Numbered from the stretch's first letter, positions 34,105 through 42,993 are shown. The stretch is DNA of 64,000 nt from Guptibacillus hwajinpoensis (GCF_029277305.1 NZ_CP119526.1), one strand, 5' to 3'. Program-made: numbers and translations. Notes: a model not told the origin generated them from the letters alone.

Positions 34105-34335
34105 TTAATCCTCGTCCTTCACATCAGGATCTTCAGGTAGAGGCTCATTTGCTTCTTCTTCCATTCTCTTCTTCATCTTTTCAAGCTGTTCAAAATGCGT
34201 ATTGAACTGCTCTTTATAAAGTAAATACTGCTCGCCATCGAATAGCGTACGAACTCGCTTTTCGCGTATTAACGTTTCGATATAGGATTCTGGTAGAGAA
34301 AGGTACTCCGCCGTCTCTTTAACCGTGAGGTACAT
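34105..34335 (-). CDS. Excisionase-type HTH_17 DNA-binding protein
   Basis: 76 residues. MYLTVKETAEYLSLPESYIE and TLIREKRVRTLFDGEQYLLY match the MerR-like winged helix found in excisionases and in small Bacillus DNA-binding proteins; the tail is acidic. No phage genes surround it, so I do not read it as an integrase partner. Target unknown. Confidence 0.7.
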   Translation of the reverse strand: MYLTVKETAEYLSLPESYIETLIREKRVRTLFDGEQYLLYKEQFNTHFEQLEKMKKRMEEEANEPLPEDPDVKDED

Positions 34336-34472
34336 AGGTATGCCTCCAATTGGGTTGATTACGTCTTAAGTCTTATAGTGAATTACTACTCAAGCTAATG
34401 TTATCATTCATTTTTTTCGTATAAGATTACTATAGCATAAAGGATGACACTGAATAAGTGGAGGGATACAAG

Positions 34473-35327
34473 ATGAAAAGTGGTTTTTATGTAATCGTTT
34501 CAATACTTGCAGTTGGTGCTGTTCTATTAATTTTGTACGAGAATACATCACTATTCGCAGGTGGAAGCGCGGAAAACAGCATTCCAACATCAGAACGGAT
34601 CGATCAAATCAGCATCATTACTCACAGTAGTCATATGACAATTATTCCAGAAAGTCGCAATGACGTTAAAGCCACGTTAAATGGAAAAGGGGAGCTAGCT
34701 GTGAGGAAAAAAGGCGATACGATCGAAGTGGAAGTTAAACGCAAATGGTATGAATTCTTTAATTTTCAAGAAGAATCAGATGTTAGCGTCTATTTTCCTA
34801 AAGATTTTAATAAGGACCTCAAGCTTGAGGTTGGTTCTGGAAAGGTTGAATTAATGGATGACTCTTCACCTCTCGTACTAAACGAAGTAGATCTTGATAT
34901 GAGCTCGGGTAAAGTCGAACTCTCTAACGTCAAAACAAAACGCTTCAAGCATGATGGCTCTTCAGGAAAGCTTATAGTCGATCATCTCACAACGGAGGAA
35001 GGCGAATTTGATATTAGTTCAGGTGATGTTATTCTAACCGGGTATATCGGTCCTATCATCGGAGAAATGTCTTCAGGTGAAATGAATGTCCAAATGGATA
35101 AGCTGATCGGCGATGTATCATTCGACCTAAGTTCAGGTACCGTTGCTTTAGACCTTCCAGATGAAGCTGATTTCACGCTGCAAACAGAAGCTAGTAGCGG
35201 AGATATTTCAACCGACTTCACCCTTAAGAATCAAACCGTTAGCAACAATGGCATCACAGGCGTTCACGGCTCTGGTAAATACAGCGTAACTATTTCGCTC
35301 TCTAGTGGTGACGCAAGAATCTATTAA
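34473..35327 (+). CDS. DUF4097 beta-helix protein with N-terminal membrane anchor
   Basis: 284 residues. One transmembrane helix (VIVSILAVGAVLLILY) then an outside domain of repeated strands with the signature SSG: MSSGKVEL, GSSGKLIV, ISSGDVIL, MSSGEMNV, LSSGTVAL, ASSGDIST, LSSGDARIY. This is the DUF4097/YvlB-type repeat. ATG at 34473 chosen because GTGGAGGG lies seven bases upstream. In other Bacillus such genes sit near envelope-stress genes; no such neighbour here. Confidence 0.8.
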   Translation: MKSGFYVIVSILAVGAVLLILYENTSLFAGGSAENSIPTSERIDQISIITHSSHMTIIPESRNDVKATLNGKGELAVRKKGDTIEVEVKRKWYEFFNFQEESDVSVYFPKDFNKDLKLEVGSGKVELMDDSSPLVLNEVDLDMSSGKVELSNVKTKRFKHDGSSGKLIVDHLTTEEGEFDISSGDVILTGYIGPIIGEMSSGEMNVQMDKLIGDVSFDLSSGTVALDLPDEADFTLQTEASSGDISTDFTLKNQTVSNNGITGVHGSGKYSVTISLSSGDARIY

Positions 35328-35401
35328 TAGGTTTGCAACGATTTAGTTTCATTACTAACCGAACAAATTATTCCCGGGGTAATAACACCTTTTCATAAAG
35401 G

Positions 35402-35435
35402 AAAAAAGCTCTCCTAACTATCAAGGGGAGCTTTC
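35402..35435 (-). terminator. Terminator of nag operon
   Basis: Imperfect hairpin AAAGCTCTCCT/AAGGGGAGCTTT; the minus-strand product ends in TTTTTTC. Confidence 0.7.
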
Positions 35436-35439
35436 ACAT

Positions 35440-36183
35440 TTAACTAATGGTTTCTAATAATGGAATACGCTCTTTATAGCGCTGAATGAGTGCCTGATTT
35501 GATTCATCAGACCCATCTACATTTCCACTTTTAAAAATTGGTGGTTCAATTCCTCGATGAATTAACTTATTAATCGCTTCAACAACAATAGCATTCATCA
35601 TCGTTAAACCAAGAATACTTGAGATGGAGCCGAAAGAGATATTATTCGCTTCATCATGCATTACTGCATCCCCTTGTTTAACATGATTATCAAGAACAAG
35701 ATCGACCACCTCATACAAATAGGAGCCCCGTTCATGACGAGATGGCTGTCCTACTGATGCCTGCCTCGACGTTAAACCGATTACAAAAGCTCCCGTTTCC
35801 TTACTGATACGAGCTACATCAATCGGCACTGGATTACGACCTGAAGTCGAGATTACAATAACGATATCGCCTTTTCTTATATCTTGTTCAGTCATGAAAG
35901 ATTCAGCGTATCCATTCTTCCGTTCATATAAAGTAGACCGTGTTCCACCTTTATGAAGCATTAAATCTTCAACGAGAATGGGATGGATCGGTACAAGTCC
36001 ACCTGCTCGATAAAAGACTTCTTCAGACATCATGTGCGAATGACCACATCCAAAGACATGGATAATGCTCCCTTTTTCTATACTGTCGGCGATCTCTTCC
36101 GCTGCGTGGTTTATAGCGTTCTCTTCTGCTTTTTCTATGACTTCAAGAGCATCCGTTACGTTCGATAAGTATTCATTAATCAA
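35440..36183 (-). CDS. SIS-domain phosphosugar-binding protein (UPF0309 type)
   Basis: 247 residues with a SIS fold: IIHVFGCGHSHMMSEEVFYR (about 39-58), VIVISTSGRNPVPIDVARIS (about 106) and a C-terminal helix. Family members are thought to act on amino-sugar phosphates. It is the last gene of the nagA-nagB-nagR cluster, 15 bases after nagR, suggesting a role in GlcNAc or MurNAc metabolism. TTG start behind GGAGGTG. Confidence 0.82.
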   Translation of the reverse strand: MINEYLSNVTDALEVIEKAEENAINHAAEEIADSIEKGSIIHVFGCGHSHMMSEEVFYRAGGLVPIHPILVEDLMLHKGGTRSTLYERKNGYAESFMTEQDIRKGDIVIVISTSGRNPVPIDVARISKETGAFVIGLTSRQASVGQPSRHERGSYLYEVVDLVLDNHVKQGDAVMHDEANNISFGSISSILGLTMMNAIVVEAINKLIHRGIEPPIFKSGNVDGSDESNQALIQRYKERIPLLETIS

Positions 36184-36198
36184 ATACCCACCTCCAAA

Positions 36199-36930
36199 TT
36201 ATCGCTTAAGCGTAATCGTAAATTTATAGCGGTCGCCCCGATAAGAAGATTTAACGATTTCGAGTGAGGTTCCATCCGTAAGTGTTGTATTTCGTTGGAT
36301 AAGCAGAATTGGAGCACCTTTTTGTATGTTTAGATATTCTGCTTCCTGCTGCGTTGCAACAGACGACTCTAGCACCTGTGTAGCTTCATCTATCTTAATC
36401 GATAGCTGGTTTTCAATGTGGTGATACAAGGAGCTTTGCACGATTTCTTCAGTCAAACCCTTCACAAGATTAGCCGAGATGTACGTTTTCTCTAACGCCA
36501 TCGGAATTCCATCAGCCAGTCGGATTCGTTTAATTTCATAGACAGGAGCATGCTCCTGAATAGTCAATTGTTCAGAAATATATGTAGGTGCAGGAACAAT
36601 TTCAAAGCCCACTAACTTGCTACTTGGCTCCATTCCACGCGCTTTCATATCTTCTGTAAAACTCGTTAAGCCCATTAACTGCTGCTCAATTTTCTTCTCT
36701 GCGACGAATGTACCTACGCCTTTCTGTCGATACAAGTAGCCTGAATTAACGAGCTCTGTTATGGCCTGACGAACCGTCATACGACTAATGCTAAACCGTT
36801 CAGCATACTCTCGTTCAGATGGAAGTGAATCACCTGGTTGTAGTACTCCTTGTTCAATTAAACCTTTAATCCATTCGACCAGTTGATAATAGATCGGTAA
36901 TGGGGATGTCTTATCGATCATCTTAGACAT
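36199..36930 (-). CDS. nagR: GntR/HutC-family repressor of the GlcNAc regulon
   Basis: 243 residues. Winged helix: LIEQGVLQPGDSLPSEREYA and FSISRMTVRQAITELVNSGY; UTRA ligand domain from about 80 (LTSFTEDMKARGMEPSSKL). Equivalent to B. subtilis NagR/YvoA, which senses glucosamine-6-phosphate or GlcNAc-6-phosphate. AAAGGAG sits only one base from the first ATG but ten from the second (36921), so the real start may be MIDKTSP. Two operators lie upstream of nagA/nagE. Confidence 0.9.
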   Translation of the reverse strand: MSKMIDKTSPLPIYYQLVEWIKGLIEQGVLQPGDSLPSEREYAERFSISRMTVRQAITELVNSGYLYRQKGVGTFVAEKKIEQQLMGLTSFTEDMKARGMEPSSKLVGFEIVPAPTYISEQLTIQEHAPVYEIKRIRLADGIPMALEKTYISANLVKGLTEEIVQSSLYHHIENQLSIKIDEATQVLESSVATQQEAEYLNIQKGAPILLIQRNTTLTDGTSLEIVKSSYRGDRYKFTITLKR

Positions 36931-36953
36931 ACTCCTTTCAGCTTGCTCATACC

Positions 36954-37670
36954 TTATAATGCTTTTTGATCAGCAATAATTGTAACATTCGGATGGCGGT
37001 TTAACACCGATGCTGGAAACGATTCTCGCACATACCCATTTAGCAGTTCCTTTAAGGCATTTCTCTTCGTTTCACCTGATACTAGTAATAGAATTTCTTT
37101 ACTTCTCATAATTGTAGCAATTCCCATCGTAATGGCTTCTCGAGGCACATCCTCAATATCTGTGAAAAATCGTGCGTTTGCTTCTCTTGTGGACTGAGTA
37201 AGCTCAACAAGGTGAGTATTCGCTTCGAAAGATGTGCCCGGTTCATTAAATCCAATGTGCCCGTTGCTTCCCATTCCAAGAAGTTGGATATCAATTCCTC
37301 CATTTTCTTCAATTCGCTCTTCGTAAGCCTTGCATTCTTCCACAAGATCGATAGCGACACCATTTGGGAGGTGAACATTGTTTTCTTGGATATCCAATTC
37401 ACTAAATAAATTCTTATACATAAACGCATGGTAGCTATTTGGATTATCAGGTGAAAATCCTACATACTCATCTAAATTATACGTTGTGATATCTTTATAC
37501 GATGTTCCATTCATGCGGTGATCTTCAATTAGTCGTTTATACGTTCCTTCTGGTGTACCACCTGTAGCAAGCCCCAGAATTAACTCTGGATTAGTGGATA
37601 TTTTTTCAATTAAATACCTTGCTGCAAGTGAACTCATATGTTCATAATCAATTGCTTCAATGATTCTCAA
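36954..37670 (-). CDS. nagB: Glucosamine-6-phosphate deaminase
   Basis: Converts glucosamine-6-phosphate to fructose-6-phosphate and ammonia. About 238 residues, usual for Bacillus NagB. LGLATGGTPEGTYKRLIEDH (about 32), TYNLDEYVG (catalytic Asp about 62), GMGSNGHIGFNEPG (about 127, catalytic His) are present. Start TTG at 37670 (LRIIEAIDY) is preferred: AGGAAGTG lies six bases upstream and alignment with known NagB starts fits. The GTG nine bases further up overlaps that site. Confidence 0.93.
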   Translation of the reverse strand: MRIIEAIDYEHMSSLAARYLIEKISTNPELILGLATGGTPEGTYKRLIEDHRMNGTSYKDITTYNLDEYVGFSPDNPNSYHAFMYKNLFSELDIQENNVHLPNGVAIDLVEECKAYEERIEENGGIDIQLLGMGSNGHIGFNEPGTSFEANTHLVELTQSTREANARFFTDIEDVPREAITMGIATIMRSKEILLLVSGETKRNALKELLNGYVRESFPASVLNRHPNVTIIADQKAL

Positions 37671-37682
37671 CCTAATCACTTC

Positions 37683-38861
37683 CTATCTAGAATAAGCTAA
37701 AGTGCCTTTACAAAATGTCATAACTACATCTCCATCTTCGTTTAGAAGAATGAAATCTGCATCTTTTCCAACTGCAATACTGCCTTTCCGGTCAAACACA
37801 CCTAGCTGCTTTGCGGGATTCTCTGCAGCCATCTTAACTGCACTCTCGAGTGTACACCCAGTATAAGCTTGAATATTACGAAGCGCATCATTCATGCTTA
37901 GTACACTCCCTGCAAGAGTCCCATTCTCTAATAATGCTTTCCCGTCCTTTACATATACATCCTGTCCGCCTAAATCATAACGCCCATTCTTCAGACACTT
38001 AGCGCGCATAGCATCCGTAATAAGGATCATTCCTTCATCTCGTTTTTGTTTATAAGCAAGCTTAATCATTTCAGGTCTTACATGATGTCCATCTGCGATG
38101 ATTTCAGCCTTTAAATGGTCGCTTAATAATACAGCACCTACAACACCAGGTTCTCGATGATGGAGCCCCCTCATTCCATTAAACAGATGTGTAGCATGGG
38201 TTGCGCCATTTTCGACTGCCTCTATTACTTCTTCAAATGTTGCATCAGAATGGCCAATTGAAGCTACAATACCCTGCTCAGATAAATAGCGAACGAGGTC
38301 TCTTCCCCCTTCTTTCTCAGGTGCTAACGTAACAAGCTTAATCGTTCCTTGTGCAAATTCATTCCATTCCTTAAAAAGGTTTATATTAGGATCTAGAATA
38401 GCATGTGGAGGCTGAGCACCTGCACGTTTAGCGTTAAGGAAAGGTCCTTCTAAATGGATTCCTAGAACCTCTGCTTGGCGAGGATGAGCGTTCGATCGTA
38501 TATAGTCTCCAGCATTCTTAATCGCTTTCTCTAAAAGGTGTGAATCTTGAGTGATGGTTGTCGCCAAAAAGCTTGTAGTCCCTTCTTTTGGAAGTGCTTC
38601 AGCCATCACAGTAAGCGCTTCTGGCGTTGCATCCATAGTGTCAGCTCCGTTGGCGCCATGAATATGAACATCAATCATACCAGGTAACAATGTCAGATTG
38701 TCCGGTGTTGGGTAAACAGCTTCATGATCTTGTGCTACTCCATGATTCGCTTGGCCAAAGGATTGTATTTTTCCATGTTCTACTTTTATATAACCATTTA
38801 GAATGGTTTCTCGTTCAGCATATATCGTTATATTTTCAATAATGAAGGCTTTCTCATTCAT
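37683..38861 (-). CDS. nagA: N-acetylglucosamine-6-phosphate deacetylase
   Basis: Removes acetate from GlcNAc-6-P, the first step after PTS import. 392 residues. PGMIDVHIHGANGADTMDA (metal His pair, about 60), GIHLEGPFLNAKRAGAQPP (metal Glu, about 134), GHSDATFEEV (about 202), THLFNGMRGLHHREPGVVG (about 224) and ILITDAMRAKC (catalytic Asp, about 281) are clear. First gene of the operon; divergent from the EIICBA gene. Confidence 0.95.
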   Translation of the reverse strand: MNEKAFIIENITIYAERETILNGYIKVEHGKIQSFGQANHGVAQDHEAVYPTPDNLTLLPGMIDVHIHGANGADTMDATPEALTVMAEALPKEGTTSFLATTITQDSHLLEKAIKNAGDYIRSNAHPRQAEVLGIHLEGPFLNAKRAGAQPPHAILDPNINLFKEWNEFAQGTIKLVTLAPEKEGGRDLVRYLSEQGIVASIGHSDATFEEVIEAVENGATHATHLFNGMRGLHHREPGVVGAVLLSDHLKAEIIADGHHVRPEMIKLAYKQKRDEGMILITDAMRAKCLKNGRYDLGGQDVYVKDGKALLENGTLAGSVLSMNDALRNIQAYTGCTLESAVKMAAENPAKQLGVFDRKGSIAVGKDADFILLNEDGDVVMTFCKGTLAYSR

Positions 38862-38917
38862 TATGTTAACCCCCTTTATGTGAGTGATTGTGTTTTAATA
38901 GTATCACCATAAAGTAC

Positions 38918-38932
38918 AGTTGTCTATACCAG
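38918..38932 (-). promoter_or_regulatory. NagR operator (dre-like), nagA side
   Basis: AGTTGTCTATACCAG, the inverted counterpart of the site at 38964. Matches the known NagR/YvoA pattern TGGTATAGA. Confidence 0.8.
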
Positions 38933-38963
38933 AAAAAGATCAAAAAGCTTGATGACTTCCCAC

Positions 38964-38981
38964 ATTGGTATAGACAACTAT
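38964..38981 (+). promoter_or_regulatory. NagR operator (dre-like), nagE side
   Basis: ATTGGTATAGACAACTAT. Agrees with the nagA-side site at 14 of 15 core positions, in opposite orientation, as expected for one operator per divergent promoter. Confidence 0.82.
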
Positions 38982-39046
38982 ATTTAAGGTTGTTATGATA
39001 AACGTGATAAAAGACGTTTTCAAATTTTGAAAGGGGTTGAACGTAT

Positions 39047-40903
39047 ATGATAGGAGCTTTACAACGGATTGGTAAGTCATTGATGCTTCCAATTGCTGTA
39101 CTTCCCGCTGCCGCTTTACTGCTTAGGTTAGGACAAGAGGACTTTCTAGACATACCCTTCGTAGCAGCTGCTGGCGGAGCGATTTTTGATAACTTAGCAC
39201 TCATATTTGCCATTGGAGTAGCAATAGGCTTCTCAAAGGATGGTAACGGTGCAGCTGGCCTTGCAGGGGCAATTGGTTACCTCGTTCTTACCCAGGGAAC
39301 AATGGCAATCAATGAGAATATTAATATGGCTATTTTGGGAGGAATTCTATCTGGTATTGTTGCGGGACTTCTATACAATCGCTTTCATGATATAAAATTA
39401 CCTACCTGGCTCGGATTTTTTGGTGGTCGACGCTTTGTCCCGATCGTCACTGCAACCGTCATGATCGTATTAGCAGGTATTTTCGGGTTCGTATGGCCTC
39501 CCATTCAAGAGGGTATTAATGCACTAGGAGAATGGATTATTGGGGCAGGAGCTCTCGGGGTAGGCGTATTCGGATTCTTAAACAGACTACTTATTCCATT
39601 CGGCCTACACCATGTATTAAATAGTTTAGTCTGGTTTGTGTTCGGAGAATACGAGGGTGCAACAGGAGATTTGAATCGATTCTTCGCTGAGGATCCATCT
39701 GCAGGTATCTTTATGACTGGGTTCTTCCCAATAATGATGTTCGGACTTCCCGCAGCATGCTTTGCAATGATAGCCGCTGCAAAGAAAGATAGAAGAGCAG
39801 AAGTAGGCGGAATGTTAATCGGAATTGCATTTGCCTCGTTTCTGACAGGAATTACTGAGCCAATTGAGTTTGCTTTCATGTTCCTTTCACCACTTTTATA
39901 CGGTATTCATGCACTCTTAACAGCAAGCTCTATGGTTTTATCTTATGTACTTGATATACATCATGGATTCGGTTTTTCAGCTGGCGCAATTGACTTTTTC
40001 CTTAATTATGGACTTGCCCAAAAACCAGCCCTCCTTCTAGGCATCGGATTGTTATACGGCATCCTCTATTTCGTTATTTTCTATTTCTTAATTAAGAAAC
40101 TGAATTTGAAAACGCCTGGTAGAGAAGATGAAGATATGATCGTCCAGACTAACAAAATAGAAGGTGATAAGTACGACATTATGGCTGGACACTTTATAAG
40201 AAGTATTGGTGGAATTGATAACATTTCATCTATCGACAACTGCACAACTCGCCTTCGTTTGCAGATGAATGATATGTCAAAAGTCGATGAAGCAGAGTTG
40301 AAACGGCACGGTGCTCGCGGGGTCGTTAAAGTGAATAACCGCAACTTACAGATTATTGTTGGAACAGATGTTGAATTCGTTGCAGATGCGATGCGTGGAA
40401 CAAATTCAAATCCTGCGACTAATCACAACGGCGGCACAACTGCACAAACTGCACTTGGCGAGCAAGACTTCGTAATGCCGGTGCAAGGTAAGATCATCCC
40501 CCTTACTGAAGTACCAGACGAAGTGTTCTCTTCAGGTATGATGGGTGAAGGGTTTGCGATCATGCCTGAGAATGGAAACTTCTCTTCACCGGTTGACGGC
40601 GAAGTCGTCAGCGTATTCCCTACTAAACATGCAATTGGAATTCGATCAACGCAAGGACTAGAAATATTAATTCATGTAGGTATAGATACTGTTAACCTTA
40701 AAGGTGAAGGGTTTACAACCTTAGTAAAAGAGGGTGACACAGTTAAAAAAGGACAAAAACTGATGGAAGTGGACCTAAACTCCATTAGCCGTTCTATTCC
40801 TTCACTTGCTACTCCCATCATTTTCACAAACCTAAAAACATTGAAAATAAAGAAATCAGGTAATGTAAAGCAGGGTGAGTCAGGCATACTCTCAATAGAG
40901 TAA
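39047..40903 (+). CDS. nagE: PTS N-acetylglucosamine-specific EIICBA
   Basis: Imports and phosphorylates GlcNAc. 618 residues in order: membrane EIIC (1 to about 360, LPIAVLPAAALLLRLGQEDF; TGITEPIEFAFMF), EIIB (about 375-450, phospho-Cys in IDNCTTRLRLQM), and a full EIIA (about 470-610, phospho-His in EILIHVGIDTVNLKGEGF). B. subtilis NagP is only EIICB, so the fused EIIA is a difference worth noting. Context (nagA/B/R, operators) supports GlcNAc specificity. Start ATG after AAAGGGG. Confidence 0.93.
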   Translation: MIGALQRIGKSLMLPIAVLPAAALLLRLGQEDFLDIPFVAAAGGAIFDNLALIFAIGVAIGFSKDGNGAAGLAGAIGYLVLTQGTMAINENINMAILGGILSGIVAGLLYNRFHDIKLPTWLGFFGGRRFVPIVTATVMIVLAGIFGFVWPPIQEGINALGEWIIGAGALGVGVFGFLNRLLIPFGLHHVLNSLVWFVFGEYEGATGDLNRFFAEDPSAGIFMTGFFPIMMFGLPAACFAMIAAAKKDRRAEVGGMLIGIAFASFLTGITEPIEFAFMFLSPLLYGIHALLTASSMVLSYVLDIHHGFGFSAGAIDFFLNYGLAQKPALLLGIGLLYGILYFVIFYFLIKKLNLKTPGREDEDMIVQTNKIEGDKYDIMAGHFIRSIGGIDNISSIDNCTTRLRLQMNDMSKVDEAELKRHGARGVVKVNNRNLQIIVGTDVEFVADAMRGTNSNPATNHNGGTTAQTALGEQDFVMPVQGKIIPLTEVPDEVFSSGMMGEGFAIMPENGNFSSPVDGEVVSVFPTKHAIGIRSTQGLEILIHVGIDTVNLKGEGFTTLVKEGDTVKKGQKLMEVDLNSISRSIPSLATPIIFTNLKTLKIKKSGNVKQGESGILSIE

Positions 40904-40913
40904 TACCAAATCA

Positions 40914-40946
40914 AAAAGGCAGCAGGAATGATTCCTGCTGCCTTTT
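40914..40946. terminator. Bidirectional terminator
   Basis: AAAAGGCAGCAGGAAT/ATTCCTGCTGCCTTTT perfect hairpin between convergent nagE and the partition-like operon. Confidence 0.9.
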
Positions 40947-40950
40947 CTTA

Positions 40951-41517
40951 TTATTTATTCATCCGATCTAGAAAGCCGCCAAGTAGATCATCTGCACCCT
41001 CTTCTTCCTCTTCTACCGCTGAACTTTGCTCCTGCTTTGCCTGATTCCAATCGAAATTCATTAGATCGTCATCAGAAGCCGCTAGCGGAGCTTCAATAGT
41101 ATCTGACGCTTCTCTTTGCACAGCCGAGTTTGAGACTTGTTCTTGCAAATAGAGCGCCTGATCGATATCAATCGAATTGCTAGTAAACGATGCAAGGAGT
41201 GATGCAGCGCGCAGTGGATCTGATAAAATTTGATATACGATGTTTCCAAGAAGCGCCTCTGAATGCTCATGCTTAAGCCAATCCCTTTGCGCCTTGCTCA
41301 ACCCTTTTGGTAAAGGAACGGTGATGGCATCGTTGTCGCGTCTTATCGTTTGAGTAACACCATCTAACACATACTCTGCAATGCGGCTTGAGAAGTTACG
41401 CTTTTCTTCTTCTTTAAGCTTTTGCAGTTGCTTAAGAATATGATCAGGTGTGTCAGAAGGGAGGCGAAACGTGATTGCCTGTCCCCTCTGAATCCCATTC
41501 ATCCCCGCCTTTTTCAT
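40951..41517 (-). CDS. ParR-like DNA-binding partner of actin-like ATPase
   Basis: 188 residues, no family recognised with certainty. The segment QAITFRLPSDTPDHILKQL followed by FSSRIAEYVLDGV reads as a ribbon-helix-helix unit; a second, similar unit follows (DAITVPLPKGLSKAQRDWL, then LLGNIVYQILSD). The last 60 residues are acidic and probably disordered (VEEEEEGADDLLGGFLDRM), as in adaptor tails that bind actin filaments. ATG at 41517 behind AGGGTG, 12 bases after the actin-like gene. The order iterons, actin, small DNA binder matches plasmid parCMR. Confidence 0.65.
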   Translation of the reverse strand: MKKAGMNGIQRGQAITFRLPSDTPDHILKQLQKLKEEEKRNFSSRIAEYVLDGVTQTIRRDNDAITVPLPKGLSKAQRDWLKHEHSEALLGNIVYQILSDPLRAASLLASFTSNSIDIDQALYLQEQVSNSAVQREASDTIEAPLAASDDDLMNFDWNQAKQEQSSAVEEEEEGADDLLGGFLDRMNK

Positions 41518-41529
41518 CAAATCACCCTA

Positions 41530-42717
41530 CTAGTTTTTGACCTTGTGCTTTTCTTCTCTTTTATCTTGAGGCTTATCCTTTGCATTCTTTCTGTTGAAAT
41601 CAGAAATTAGCTTATAATAAGCGTTTGACATCATCCAGATGCTCTCTTTCTCATCTTCAAAGAAGTCAATGTTATAGCCATCAAGGCTGTTATTTAGTGT
41701 TTTAAGATAATCTTTCAAAACAATAGAACCGCCACCGACAAAATAGCAAATCTCAGATTGAGAGTTCTTCTGCCAAACATTACGAAGATGACGATACTGC
41801 TTCTTAGCAAGTTCAAATAAAATACGATCTGTAATATCGTGAACGCTCGTACGGCTACCGCGTACCATGATATGGTTACGATCATTCTTCTTCGTAATGA
41901 TATCCACTACGTCACGACGGCTATCGAGTTCCACACCATGCTTTGAACGAATCTCTTCACGAATGGCTTCAAGCGACTCAGCTACCCCGATATTAAAGCC
42001 CTGCGCTTTGTCATCATCAACGTTTCTATTCTTAATTACAGCGATATCTGTTGAAAGTCCGCCTATATCTTGAATGAGAATACGTTTATCAATCAAGTCC
42101 TTATTAATGATATTAAGATCATTATCCATCACAAGATTAATGTAAGCAGCAAATCCTTCAGGATATACTTTTACTTCATCAAATTTAATATTTACTTTCT
42201 TCCCTTGATACTTAGGTGTCACAAGAAACTCTACCTGATGCACTGATCCTAGTAGTCTTGAGCGATAACCAACGTCCTTACCTTCTTTAACCTCGCGTAA
42301 TGGAAGACCCGTTCCAAGTGTGTAATTTGCATCAACAACACCGTTCTGGTTCTTGAAGTTAGCGGAGTTCTTCTCATTAACTGCATCTAAAGCAAGGGAT
42401 GCAAAAAGCATAACGAGGGTTTGATCCTCTTCAGACTTTGCACTTCCTGGATCTAATTCCATTGGGTTGTCACTTTTCGTAGCTAGATTACCAACACGAT
42501 AAATCGCATTGTTATCTTTTAATGCCGGTGAATGAACACGAATGTGAATTCCGTCTAGCGGATCCTTAGTATCAAGATCCTCAATTCCAATCACTGGACG
42601 ATCTTCTATATCTCTTGCGATAACGTTTGGTATGTATAGGTCAGATTCAATTTTGCCATAAATTCCTTTTAACGAGTCATTACCTACATCTACAGCCGCA
42701 ATTCTTGAATTACTCAT
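41530..42717 (-). CDS. ParM/StbA-family actin-like ATPase
   Basis: 395 residues with the actin/Hsp70 ATPase motifs: IAAVDVGNDSLKGIYG (phosphate 1, residues 6-21), ILIQDIGGLSTDIAVI (phosphate 2, about 222), CYFVGGGSIVLKDYL (adenosine motif, about 332). This places it with plasmid segregation filaments (ParM, Alp types) rather than with MreB, FtsA or Hsp70. AAGGGTGGAG precedes ATG. Co-transcribed with the ParR-like gene, with about 180 bases of iterons upstream. Confidence 0.85.
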   Translation of the reverse strand: MSNSRIAAVDVGNDSLKGIYGKIESDLYIPNVIARDIEDRPVIGIEDLDTKDPLDGIHIRVHSPALKDNNAIYRVGNLATKSDNPMELDPGSAKSEEDQTLVMLFASLALDAVNEKNSANFKNQNGVVDANYTLGTGLPLREVKEGKDVGYRSRLLGSVHQVEFLVTPKYQGKKVNIKFDEVKVYPEGFAAYINLVMDNDLNIINKDLIDKRILIQDIGGLSTDIAVIKNRNVDDDKAQGFNIGVAESLEAIREEIRSKHGVELDSRRDVVDIITKKNDRNHIMVRGSRTSVHDITDRILFELAKKQYRHLRNVWQKNSQSEICYFVGGGSIVLKDYLKTLNNSLDGYNIDFFEDEKESIWMMSNAYYKLISDFNRKNAKDKPQDKREEKHKVKN

Positions 42718-42816
42718 TTAACGCTCCACCCTTTCATATTTAATAGTCTAGTATTTCTACTATTAACTTCAAAGTTATAGAAATATGTGCCAATCGTCAA
42801 TAAGTCAATTTATCTA

Positions 42817-42993
42817 GTTTACAAGTTCGTTTACATGTATACAATCCCGTTTACACGTAAACATATATTGTATACATGTAAACAATATTGTAAACACCTT
42901 ATGCATCAATGTGTTTACGTTTTTGTATACTTGTAAACAACTAATGTACACAATGTATACAATTTCGTTTACAAGTATACATAAGTTGTAAAC
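42817..42993. repeat. Centromere-like iteron array (parC-like)
   Basis: Repeats of the dyad GTWTACNNGTAWAC or its halves. Full 14-mers: 42829-42842, 42849-42862, 42870-42883, 42925-42938, 42967-42980. Partial units begin at 42817, 42890, 42911, 42946, 42955, 42988. Most starts are 20-21 bases apart, two helical turns, so the sites face one side of the DNA. It sits upstream of the actin-like gene, as parC does in plasmids. Confidence 0.85.

Noticed and set aside
34105..34335. Prophage excisionase
   Set aside because: No integrase, att-like repeats or phage genes nearby; neighbours are ordinary chromosomal genes.
39505..39879. Open frame of about 124 codons antisense to nagE
   Set aside because: Shadow of the hydrophobic EIIC coding sequence; no start signal.
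42817..42993. CRISPR or promoter-only interpretation of the GTTTAC repeats
   Set aside because: Repeat units are 14 bp with 6-7 bp between them, no spacers of 30 bp; context of an actin-like ATPase explains them better.
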